12,938 nucleotides of DNA from an uncultured Christensenella sp. (GTDB lineage Bacteria > Bacillota > Clostridia > Christensenellales > UBA1750). The notes below the pieces were generated by a model, which had not been told where the DNA came from, did not search any database, and worked only from the letters and a program-made list of their open reading frames with translations. A program made the translations under genes and the position numbers. Below, piece by piece: positions 6,946-12,924 of the stretch; position 1 is the first letter of the stretch, and every line of letters begins with the position of its first letter. The DNA lies in contig CAJJNQ010000058.1 of assembly GCA_905193155.1 (NCBI GenBank), forward strand, positions 1-12,938, written 5' to 3'.

Positions 6946-8238
6946 TCAGGCGGAACGCCGAAGCTGTTTGGCAGAACGGTAGGAGTGAGAACCATGCAGA
7001 ACGGCGGCCAGCGCAACCGCTAAAGCGGAGATGTGGCCCGTGTGTTGAGGTTTGCCGCGCTGGCGCCGTTGCGCACCCACAGGCGTTCCTGACCTGTGGA
7101 TTTGAAACGGGAATTGTAACGCTCGCACTCTGTACGCAAGGCGTATGTCCTCTTGAAACAGAGGCAGCTACGGTCAATGGAAAGTCTGTAGTCATCGGGA
7201 ACGGTTTTATATTTCGTGCAGCCCCGGTTTTTCTTGCCGTTATTCCAGTTCTTGTGGTTGCAGGGGCATTCGCCGGTTTTGGACTGGCGGAAGGGGCAGC
7301 AGAATTTCTGCCGGGTAAGCCCATTGTCGGTGGTCTTGCCATCCTTGTGCATAGCCAGCCCGGCCGCGCAGACCGGATTACCGGCAGAAAGTGCCTTTGA
7401 ATCTTTCGTGCTGCGTGGATTGAGGGGGATAAAAGCCTCGCCCTTATAGACCGATTTCACAGTGTTGTAGATGCTTTTCACGTCATAGCCCTTATCGACA
7501 AGGAAGGCGCATTCCTTCAAAGAGATCGTCTGATCCGCGGCCGCGAGGATCTCAGCGGCGACGGCGGAATCGGCGATATTGCCCGGCGTGGTCAGCTCGT
7601 AGAGTGGCAGCCCGGAGATGCAGTCCACCAGCACATGACTTTTGTATCCCCAGTAGAACTCGTACCGGCGCTCATTGTGCTGGTTGGAGGCCGAGTGGAC
7701 CCCCAGAGCGCAGTCTGGGTCGCTTTTCGGGTGGTTTTCCTTGGAGAACTTGTTTTTTGCAAAGGACTTCGGGTTGTTCTGCTTTGTATTTGCTGCAACG
7801 GGTGTGGAGTCCAGACCAACGAAGGAGGCGTCCACGATCCCCATCTCATAGAGTTTCTTCAACTGTGCCGCCATGATTTCTTTCAATGCAGCGTTATCCA
7901 TTTTTTTGAGGAAACGGTCATACGTCCAGTAGGACGGCAACGGCTCCATGATATTGAAACCGCAGTAGCGGGCAATGGGCCGGTTGTTGTCCAGATAATC
8001 CGCCAAATCTGTGATTTGTGAGAACCCCTCACATTTCATAACAATAAACGCGCAGACCATGGCTTCTTTTGGGGAAGCCCCGCCGCCCGGTTGCCGCTCT
8101 GGGCAGCGTGAAGTCCAAGCTGCTGAAAAGCTTGTCGTAGAACATGGCGGCGCTTTGGGATGTGAACAGCGTCACATCCTGGATGATTTCCTGTCGGTAG
8201 ATAGCGGCCAGCCCCTTTCTGGTTGGTTTTCTCTCAAG
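6946..8238 (-). pseudogene. DDE transposase of an insertion sequence, frameshifted
   Basis: Decayed IS4/IS5-like DDE transposase; the exact IS family is not assigned. The main frame (8060 to 7020) holds the catalytic residues D84 (VGLDSTPVAANT), D189 (FLVDKGYD) and E311 (ALRTECERYNSRFK), with a cysteine-rich insert between the last two. Two breaks are visible. The N-terminal segment, ending SAAMFYDKLFSSLDFTLP, runs in a different frame and rejoins the main frame if one G of the run 8101-8103 is removed. The true C-terminus (GHISALAVALAAVLHGSHSYR, ending at 6946) is in another frame and rejoins near 7033-7046 if one missing base is restored. No clear start codon or terminal inverted repeat pair was found, so the element's ends are undetermined. 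It is probably inactive on its own. Confidence 0.85.
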
Positions 8239-8260
8239 TCAATTTTACCAAAAAGGGGCT
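8210..8260. repeat. Inverted repeat at the transposase 5' end
   Basis: AGCCCCTTT at 8210-8218 pairs with AAAGGGGCT at 8252-8260, and TTGGT (8223-8227) with ACCAA (8247-8251), giving a 14-bp stem with a four-base bulge. It overlaps the first codons of the transposase frame. It may be a subterminal transposase site or a hairpin limiting transposase translation. No matching copy is seen at the other side of the element. Confidence 0.4.
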
Positions 8261-8284
8261 CCGCTTTCTATATCATATGAGTGA

Positions 8285-8310
8285 TTTCCGGTTTCAGCCA
8301 TGACCGGAAA
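8285..8310. repeat. 8-bp inverted repeat between the IS and the next gene
   Basis: TTTCCGGT (8285-8292) and ACCGGAAA (8303-8310) are exact inverted repeats around a 10-base loop. They lie just outside the IS remnant and upstream of the small gene at 8378. No T run follows. The role is unknown; it could be a weak terminator stem or an operator. Confidence 0.3.
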
Positions 8311-8377
8311 CCATTGCAATTACTACTCTTTTGGAGTTTTGCTCATGGCTGGTGGTTACCAAAAAGGAGGTGCCGCA

Positions 8378-8680
8378 ATGTACGACTACATGAAAGCCCT
8401 GCAAAAGCGCTTTGACCGTCAGTCGCATCCAGAATTGAACAAGCAGGCCGAATACGCGCAGGAGGAACTGCGGCGGGACATGGACACTGCGGGGCGCAGA
8501 AAGCTGCTGCGGCTGTTGGACGCACAGAACGCACTGCTGACGGAGTACACGTTGATGAGCTTCGCGGCGGGCTTCAAGCTGGCGTGGGGCATGGCGAAAG
8601 AGCTGGAGGCAGATGGGCCCTACTCCTTCGAGCAGGAGGAAGAAGAACGCATCTGCCATCCGGCGGAACAGGAGGACTAG
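8378..8680 (+). CDS. Small uncharacterised protein, DUF6809-like, mobile-element type
   Basis: A 100-residue acidic, helical protein beginning MYDYMKALQKRFDR and containing LLRLLDAQNALLTEYTLMSFAAGFKLAWGMAKELE; it ends in an acidic EQEEEERI tail. From memory of similar proteins I associate this pattern with small Firmicute phage and integrative-element proteins (DUF6809-like), whose function is unknown; the family name is tentative. ATG 8378 is chosen because AAAAAGGAGG at 8361-8370 lies seven bases upstream; the open frame extends back to 8300 without another ribosome site. The stop is directly followed by the ATG of a recombinase-derived ORF, an arrangement expected for an integrative element's integrase module. 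Confidence 0.7.
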   Translation: MYDYMKALQKRFDRQSHPELNKQAEYAQEELRRDMDTAGRRKLLRLLDAQNALLTEYTLMSFAAGFKLAWGMAKELEADGPYSFEQEEEERICHPAEQED

Positions 8681-9022
8681 ATGTCGAAACGAAGACCGGA
8701 CGGTGACGGCATGGTGCGCAAGCGAGAGGACGGACGCTGGGAAGGGCGTATCGTTATCGGCCATAAAGAAAAAGTGGTCTCCGATGAGACCGTGGATGAG
8801 GTTGGCCTGAAGTTCGCAAAGAAAATGTCCAAGGCTGCGTCGATTGCAGCTCGCGCATTTAAAGAGTGTGTCCGCCGTGCCACCCTTCCTAACTATGAAG
8901 AACTGCGCAAGGAAGAAGAAGCAGTGGCTGAAATGATTTATCAGACGGAAGACTGCAAGCGTGGACTGACCTCCTTGGCCGAGAACGAGAACGGGCCTAT
9001 GTGTGAGTTCCTCGGGCAGTAA
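8681..9022 (+). pseudogene. Chimeric ORF: tyrosine recombinase N-terminus fused to crotonase C-terminus
   Basis: The 113-residue frame is a join of two unrelated proteins. Residues 1 to about 29 (MSKRRPDGDGMVRKREDGRW, then EGRIVIGHK) match the arm-site-binding N-terminus of Tn916-like tyrosine recombinases from Firmicute integrative elements. Residues about 30-113 look like the C-terminal part of an enoyl-CoA hydratase/isomerase: VVSDETVDEV, an AxxIAxRAFKECVRRA helix, then EEEAVAEMIYQTEDCKRGL and the tail ending MCEFLGQ. The catalytic domains of both parents are missing, so neither activity is expected. The junction lies near 8765-8775. The start directly follows the stop of the previous gene, with GGAGGA 8671-8676 close by, so it may still be translated. 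Confidence 0.75.
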
Positions 9023-9092
9023 AAGCGTCTGTTCAGATAAAAATTAACCGCAATCGAATACCCAGATTATAAAAATCAAAGGAGAAAAGAAA

Positions 9093-9388
9093 ATGGTTAA
9101 TTCCTCGACAATGACCCTGATCGTAATTGTTATGGCGATTTATTTTATTGGCAAGATTGCGATTAGCTGGATGGGAAGAAAATACGGCAAGAATTTTGAC
9201 GATTTTATCAGCGCCGGCAGAAATTGTACAACGCTGATGATTATTGGCTTCGCTGTCGGTTCACACATTGGTAACGGTTATGTCGTCGGCGGCGCGGCAA
9301 GCGGCGCAGCGGTCGGCCTGAGCGGCGCGTGGTACGGCATCGGCTGCGCTCTCAGCTATTTGGTAGTTGCACTGATTTTGAATCACCG
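9093..9388 (+). pseudogene. Sodium:solute symporter, N-terminal fragment
   Basis: About the first 99 residues of a sodium:solute symporter (SSS family), a membrane transporter that normally has around 450-500 residues. It shows the first membrane helix (TLIVIVMAIYFIGKIAISW), the family motif around FDDFISAGRN, then GFAVGSHIGNGYVVGGAASG and a further hydrophobic helix SYLVVALIL. After about base 9388 the frame runs on to 9725 but turns into Arg/Ser-rich sequence that is not a transporter, while a different frame carries another protein's end. A good ribosome site AAAGGAGA (9078-9085) precedes ATG 9093. The substrate cannot be told; a link to the nearby 5-oxoproline genes is possible but speculative. 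Confidence 0.8.
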
Positions 9389-9619
9389 TGTTTATACAAG
9401 ATGGCGTATGACATGCGCGGGATCCAGCAGATTATCCCGTTCAGTAAGAAAATCTTCAATGTCTCTATGCAGCTCCCTGGAACGGCGGAGAATGAAGCAC
9501 TGTGGGAGATTGCAAAGACGCAGGGCGGAGCTGCAATGGATGCAGAATTCACTCGACAGGCGCGTGCGCTTCGAGAGAAAGAGCGAAAGTTCAGAGACCC
9601 TTCTGAAATCAATTTCTAA
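9389..9619 (+). pseudogene. C-terminal fragment of an unrecognised protein
   Basis: Starting at the point where the symporter similarity ends, another frame gives about 76 residues with normal amino-acid composition: YKMAYDMRGIQQIIPFSKK, then IFNVSMQLPGTAENEALWEIAKTQ in two pieces, and a charged helix FTRQARALREKERKFRD before the stop ...PSEINF. The composition and mixed hydrophobic/charged pattern look like a real soluble protein end rather than a shadow frame. No ribosome site fits an internal start (the first ATG is just after the junction), so I read it as a 5'-truncated gene. I do not recognise the family; a mobile-element protein is an inference from its neighbours only. Confidence 0.45.
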
Positions 9620-9647
9620 CATCTTTCGATTCCTTGCCAAAAGGTGT

Positions 9648-9686
9648 GCAAAGAGCTGTCAGATGATCCTACTGCCAGCTCTTTGC
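9648..9686. repeat. 11-bp perfect inverted repeat after the truncated genes
   Basis: GCAAAGAGCTG (9648-9658) and CAGCTCTTTGC (9676-9686) are exact inverted repeats around a 17-base loop; within the loop CAG (9660-9662) can also pair with CTG (9672-9674). It lies 29 bases after the stop of the orphan fragment and before the ribosome site of the next small gene. No T run follows, so it is a poor intrinsic terminator. A recombinase or regulator binding site is possible. Confidence 0.4.
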
Positions 9687-9721
9687 CCATTGCTTGCGGA
9701 TAAGGACAGAGGAGGTGCGAG

Positions 9722-9928
9722 GTGAAAAAAGCGACGGTCGGATTTCTGGCGGGTGCAGGCTCGGCGGTGATTATGGGGCTGTCGTGGTATGCGACAAAGC
9801 GCATCAGTCAAATTAGCGGTGCCTACTTTGCTGTGACAGGCAAGGCCAGCACGGAGTACTGCGGCCGGATCTGCGACAGCGGCGTGATCTCACCGGAGGA
9901 GTTCTCCCGCTGGCTGAAGGAGTCGTGA
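9722..9928 (+). CDS. Small single-span membrane protein, unknown
   Basis: A 68-residue predicted protein starting at GTG 9722, with GGAGG (9711-9715) six bases upstream, so translation is well supported. Residues 1-23 form a Lys-Lys start followed by a hydrophobic, glycine/alanine-rich helix (ATVGFLAGAGSAVIMGLSWYA), likely one membrane span or an uncleaved signal. The remainder is soluble, contains two cysteines (YCGRICDSG) and ends in the amphipathic EEFSRWLKES. I do not recognise the family. It follows the mosaic region with mobile-element pieces, so it may be cargo or a residual element gene. Confidence 0.5.
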   Translation: MKKATVGFLAGAGSAVIMGLSWYATKRISQISGAYFAVTGKASTEYCGRICDSGVISPEEFSRWLKES

Positions 9929-10050
9929 GAAAGAGGTGCCGCTAAACCAATGTCCTAATGGCGGTGAATGTGCAAAGTGGAAAGCGGATGATCCTTTTCA
10001 TAAAACCTCCTGTTTTCGAAACTTTATGAGATTTCTTTGTCAGCGCAGGA

Positions 10051-10088
10051 ACAGCCGCAGACCATTCGATGCGATGGCCTGCGGCTGT
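10051..10088. repeat. Stem-loop with internal loop (hairpin A of the structured element)
   Basis: ACAGCCGCAG (10051-10060) pairs perfectly with CTGCGGCTGT (10079-10088). After a 1x1 mismatch, CCAT (10062-10065) pairs with ATGG (10074-10077), leaving an eight-base loop, TCGATGCG. This gives 14 pairs in total, the strongest hairpin of the element. Confidence 0.6.
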
Positions 10089-10127
10089 CGGTAATCTTTG
10101 ATTATGGCATCCCACGCCGTGGGGTGA

Positions 10128-10145
10128 CCCTTCCATATGGAAGGG
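10128..10145. repeat. 18-bp perfect palindrome
   Basis: The 18 bases CCCTTCCATATGGAAGGG are exactly self-complementary with no spacer. In DNA this is a typical dimeric-protein site; in RNA the centre would open to form a short loop. It lies inside the structured element, just after CCCAC/GTGGG at 10111-10123. Confidence 0.55.
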
Positions 10146-10234
10146 GACGCTGCTCTGCATCAATTCTAAATCTGTCATTTCCGCCGACACACCCCGAAGA
10201 GGCCCTCTCTTGCCCCTGTGGGACAATTCGTTTT

Positions 10235-10265
10235 CTGTGCGGTGGAAGCGAAACTTCTCGCACAG
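10235..10265 (+). repeat. Bulged hairpin with CGAAA loop
   Basis: CTGTGCG (10235-10241) pairs with CGCACAG (10259-10265). After a two-base GT bulge, GGAAG (10244-10248) pairs with CTTCT (10254-10258), including one G-U pair, around a CGAAA loop. The G-U pair exists only on the plus strand, which is weak evidence that an RNA, if there is one, is read left to right here. Confidence 0.5.
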
Positions 10266-10355
10266 GTCAGCCCGACCTTTTCGCAAGAAATTGGGGATCG
10301 GTCTGCGGGCATCCTGACTCGAAAAAGTGGCGAAGTCATTTTTTCGACAGCCGAA

Positions 10356-10377
10356 AACCACCAGTTTACTGATGGTT
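10356..10377 (-). terminator. Possible terminator of the pxpC operon
   Basis: On the minus strand AACCATCAG and CTGGTGGTT form nine pairs (one G-U) around a TAAA loop, followed by TTTTCGG. It lies about 43 bases after the stop of the phosphoribosyltransferase-like gene. The pairing is perfect only on the minus strand. The T run is short, so termination would be weak. A second stem, TGCGGCAG/CTGCCGCA at 10386-10415, sits between it and the stop codon and has no T run. Confidence 0.35.
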
Positions 10378-10419
10378 ACTATTCTTGCGGCAGGAAGAAG
10401 CAAGCTGCTGCCGCAGGCA

Positions 10420-11058
10420 TCAGGTCAGGGGAGAAAAACCGTAGCTGTTGGACAGCGCGTCAATTTTCTGCCCTGCCTTGCACATGGGACAATCCTTGAC
10501 AAGGCTGGTCACATATCCGGGGATATCCTCCGGTGAAAACAGGCTGATCACGGGAATGTCGCCCACCTGCTTCAAGGCGCTGAAGACAGCTGCGACCCCC
10601 TGCGTGGTGCCACCGTAATACTCGATGCACTCGAGTGCGCGAGCCGCGGTCTTTCCCGAATTCACCGTGGAGATCAGCAGCAGGACATTCTTTTCGGACA
10701 CCATGGGGCGAAGATTATTCCGGAAGATCAGAAGTCCGTTGGAATCGTGCTCCGGTGTGACGACGCAGACATTTTTTTCACTGCTCAGGGAAAAGAGATT
10801 CTTCTGAGAGAGCTGGCGGGCGAGAAACGTACCGATGACCTCGCTGCCGTCCAAGCAGACGACCGTATCGATCTCCTTTTCATAGACATAGTGATTGGCA
10901 AGAGAGGCGGCAGCGATATCGGCCATTGCACATTCATGCTTCATGCGGGTGATGTCGAGATAATGGCTGTTGTGAGAGTGGCGGGTCACAAAATGCCCAT
11001 GGTATGCGGTCAGCTTCAAATCGTTTGCTTTTCTGGATTTGATGATCATTGAACTCAT
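10420..11058 (-). CDS. Phosphoribosyltransferase-fold protein, orotate-PRTase-like
   Basis: A 212-residue soluble protein resembling proteins often annotated as orotate phosphoribosyltransferase. The Rossmann-like PRTase core is visible: TVVCLDGSEVIG near 65-76, and VLLLISTVNSGKTAARALE at 125-143 in the place of the PRPP loop. In true PRTases that loop begins with two acidic residues; here the positions are Ile-Ser, so PRPP catalysis is doubtful. The N-terminus is histidine-rich (HGHFVTRHSHNSHY, 20-33), and the C-terminus has a CPMC pair (190-193) followed by KIDALSNSYGFSPL, a possible metal or partner site. ATG 11058 has AAAGGAGG (11067-11074) eight bases upstream. It is the last of three genes in the pxpC operon, 50 bases after the DUF1445 gene. 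A true pyrE lies elsewhere in the window, so this is not the OMP enzyme. Confidence 0.65.
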   Translation of the reverse strand: MSSMIIKSRKANDLKLTAYHGHFVTRHSHNSHYLDITRMKHECAMADIAAASLANHYVYEKEIDTVVCLDGSEVIGTFLARQLSQKNLFSLSSEKNVCVVTPEHDSNGLLIFRNNLRPMVSEKNVLLLISTVNSGKTAARALECIEYYGGTTQGVAAVFSALKQVGDIPVISLFSPEDIPGYVTSLVKDCPMCKAGQKIDALSNSYGFSPLT

Positions 11059-11108
11059 AGCTCCGTCCTCCTTTTTGTTTTTTATGCGTTGATGGGAAAA
11101 GAGAGAAT

Positions 11109-11933
11109 TCAGCGATTCTTTTTAGCTTCCAGATAGTCGTTCAGTTCGGAATTGATGATATCCGTGATGAACATGTGGCCCGGGGCATGGGTGATAGCAA
11201 TGGGCGGTTTCGCATTTTCCACCGCCGCCTGCGGCGTCACGCCGCAGGGCCAAAACACGGGAATCTCACCCTCGTAGAAATCAACTGCCTCGCCGTAGTC
11301 AGGCTTCATCACATCGGCAACGCCGACCTCGGCGGCATCGCCCATGTGGACGGGCGCGCCGTGGACATTCGGCATTTTGACGGTGATGTCATACGCCTTT
11401 TTGGCGTTTTCCGGCGTCATGGGGCGCATAGAGCAGACCATGGGGCCGCAGAACGGACCGGCTGGCTCGGTCATGATATTGGTCTTGAACATCGGTACAT
11501 TGCGTCCTTGCGCGATGTGACGGATCTCGATACCCTCGCGCATGAGCGTTTCCTCGAATGAGAATGAACAGCCGATCAGGAAGCCGACATAGCCCTCTTT
11601 CCAGTAGTCGCTCACATCGGTCAGCTCCTTGCCATCCCACTTGCCATCGCGGTAGATGCGATACTTGGGAATGTCAGTGCAGATGTTGCCGCCCTCGCCC
11701 ATATCGTGCGTCTCGGGCGTACCCCGGATAATCTCAAGGATCGGGCAGGGGAAGGGGTTGCGCTTGGCAAATTCCTCAAAATCTCCCGCGTATTCCGGCG
11801 GAAGAATGATAAGGTTGGCCTGTGCGTAGCCGCGACACATACCGGCGGTTGGGAAGTCGATGACACCCTCGCGGATGAGCTTGCGAACCTCGCTCGGCTT
11901 CTTATCGATATAAGGGGTAATATCAAAGGCCAT
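11109..11933 (-). CDS. DUF1445 putative hydro-lyase (YcsI family)
   Basis: A 274-residue cytoplasmic protein of the DUF1445/YcsI family, usually annotated as a putative hydro-lyase with unproven activity. Family signatures seen are GFLIGCSFSFEE near 117-128, MFKTNIMTEPAGPFCGPMVC with SMRPMTP, the conserved NVHGAPVHMGDAAEVGV, the GEIPVFWPCGVTPQAAVE stretch and the ending ITHAPGHMFITDI. All conserved blocks and the usual length are intact. ATG 11933 is preceded by AGGAGGA (11941-11947). It lies 46 bases after pxpC on the same strand. In Bacillus subtilis ycsI sits with the 5-oxoprolinase genes, so the pairing is established. The mammalian D-glutamate cyclase, which makes 5-oxo-D-proline, contains a DUF1445-related region, which suggests a substrate of that kind. 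Confidence 0.88.
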   Translation of the reverse strand: MAFDITPYIDKKPSEVRKLIREGVIDFPTAGMCRGYAQANLIILPPEYAGDFEEFAKRNPFPCPILEIIRGTPETHDMGEGGNICTDIPKYRIYRDGKWDGKELTDVSDYWKEGYVGFLIGCSFSFEETLMREGIEIRHIAQGRNVPMFKTNIMTEPAGPFCGPMVCSMRPMTPENAKKAYDITVKMPNVHGAPVHMGDAAEVGVADVMKPDYGEAVDFYEGEIPVFWPCGVTPQAAVENAKPPIAITHAPGHMFITDIINSELNDYLEAKKNR

Positions 11934-11979
11934 GTGTCGTTCCTCCTATTACTATTATTTTTTGCGTTTTAGGGCTGCG

Positions 11980-12924
11980 TCAACGATTCATGGCGCCGCG
12001 CAGGCAGCGCAGCGCAGCGTGCTGGGCAAGCAGCGCCTCCTGTGCGGTGGTGATGGACACCTTTTCAAAGCGCACCCTGTCGCCCGCTTTGAGTTGGGCG
12101 AGGATGCGGAAGTCCGCGGAGATGACATTGGCGATCTTCGTGTAGCCGCCAGTGGTCTGGCGGTCGGCCAGCATGATGATCGGCTTGCCCGCAGAGGGTA
12201 CCTGAATCGCGCCGAAGGCAATGCCGTCGGAGATGATGTTGCCGTCCTTGATGTGTTCGATCAGCTCGCCGTCAAGGCGGCAGCCCATGCGGTCGAACTC
12301 CGGTGTAAGGGTGTAAACGCTGCTGAGAAAGGTCATAGCGCCAAGCTCGGTGAAGGCGTCGTCCTGTGGGCCGAGCACGACGCGCAGCTTATACTCTGCG
12401 CGCGGCACGAACTCAGGTGAAATGTGGCGCACGCCGAGGTTCTTGAGGTCGGTCTTGGGCGCGCGGAAAGCGATGACGTCGTCCTTTTGCAGCTTGCGTC
12501 CCTGATAGCCGCCGATCTTCGCTTTCATGTCCGTTGAGCGGCTGCCCATGACCACGGGGATATCGAGTCCGCCCGCGAACGCCACGAAAGCGCGGCAGCC
12601 GGTGCGCAGCATGGTGAAGCGCAGCGTCTGACCCGCGTTCACGGGAACGGCGCGGTAGGTGTCGATGCTCTGACCGTCGAGCGTTGCACCGAGGTCTCCG
12701 CCGGTGATGGCGATGATGTTGGGCGCATCAAAGCGGAGGTGGGGCCCCATCATCGTGCATTCGAGCACAGCCTCGCCCTCATCGTTGTCGACGAGGATGT
12801 TGGCGATAGACGCGCTGCGCGGATCCATCACGCCGGAGACGGACACGCCGTACTGCTGGTAGCCGATGCGGCCGAGATCCTGTACGCTGGTGAGCATGCC
12901 AGGGTTGAGAATGGTGATGCTCAT
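11980..12924 (-). CDS. pxpC: 5-oxoprolinase subunit C (biotin-dependent carboxyltransferase family, KipA)
   Basis: Subunit of the bacterial ATP-dependent 5-oxoprolinase PxpABC, which opens 5-oxoproline to glutamate; PxpC is related to the carboxyltransferase half of urea carboxylase and is also known as KipA. The 314 residues show the family start NPGMLTSVQDLGRIGYQ, then GVSVSGVMDPRSASIAN, LECTMMGPHLRF with AITGGDLGA, RAFVAFAGGLDIPVVMGSRST, the middle LGPQDDAF, FDRMGCRLDG and the closing MLADRQTTGGYTKIANVI. The length is normal and ATG 12924 matches the family N-terminus; a modest GCGGAG ribosome site lies just upstream. PxpB and PxpA are expected upstream, beyond the window edge. It is the first visible gene of a leftward operon with the DUF1445 and PRTase-like genes. 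Confidence 0.93.
   Translation of the reverse strand: MSITILNPGMLTSVQDLGRIGYQQYGVSVSGVMDPRSASIANILVDNDEGEAVLECTMMGPHLRFDAPNIIAITGGDLGATLDGQSIDTYRAVPVNAGQTLRFTMLRTGCRAFVAFAGGLDIPVVMGSRSTDMKAKIGGYQGRKLQKDDVIAFRAPKTDLKNLGVRHISPEFVPRAEYKLRVVLGPQDDAFTELGAMTFLSSVYTLTPEFDRMGCRLDGELIEHIKDGNIISDGIAFGAIQVPSAGKPIIMLADRQTTGGYTKIANVISADFRILAQLKAGDRVRFEKVSITTAQEALLAQHAALRCLRGAMNR

Larger units (their letters stand above)
9929..10419. other. Gene-free stretch dense in inverted repeats; candidate structured RNA or dispersed repeat
   Basis: About 490 bases without a supported gene. Open frames exist on both strands (minus 9942-10403, plus 10037-10372) but neither has a ribosome site, and their Ser/Arg/Cys-rich products look like translated non-coding DNA. 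From about 10041 to 10377 the sequence is packed with pairing segments: CAGCG/CGCTG (10041-10045 with 10148-10152) closing a domain, a stem-loop at 10051-10088, CCCAC/GTGGG at 10111-10123, an 18-bp palindrome at 10128-10145, a bulged hairpin at 10235-10265, AGGTC/GACCT at 10264-10278, TCGAAAAA/TTTTTCGA at 10319-10347, and a hairpin at 10356-10377. I could not match it to a known RNA family by eye. Confidence 0.5.

Noticed and set aside
7020..7046. Programmed frameshift in the transposase
   Set aside because: No slippery heptamer of the A/T-rich type is seen at the shift, it lies at the very C-terminus, and a second unrelated shift exists at the N-terminus; decay explains both better.
9044..9073. 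Possible promoter before the symporter fragment (TTAACC, 18 bases, TATAAA)
   Set aside because: Transcription would begin at about the ribosome site itself (9078-9085), leaving no leader, and the -35 match is only 4 of 6.
9942..10403. 153-codon open frame on the minus strand across the structured element
   Set aside because: No ribosome site, no recognisable protein pattern, and the frame runs through multiple perfect hairpins; a plus-strand frame (10037-10372) overlaps it with equal openness. Treated as non-coding.
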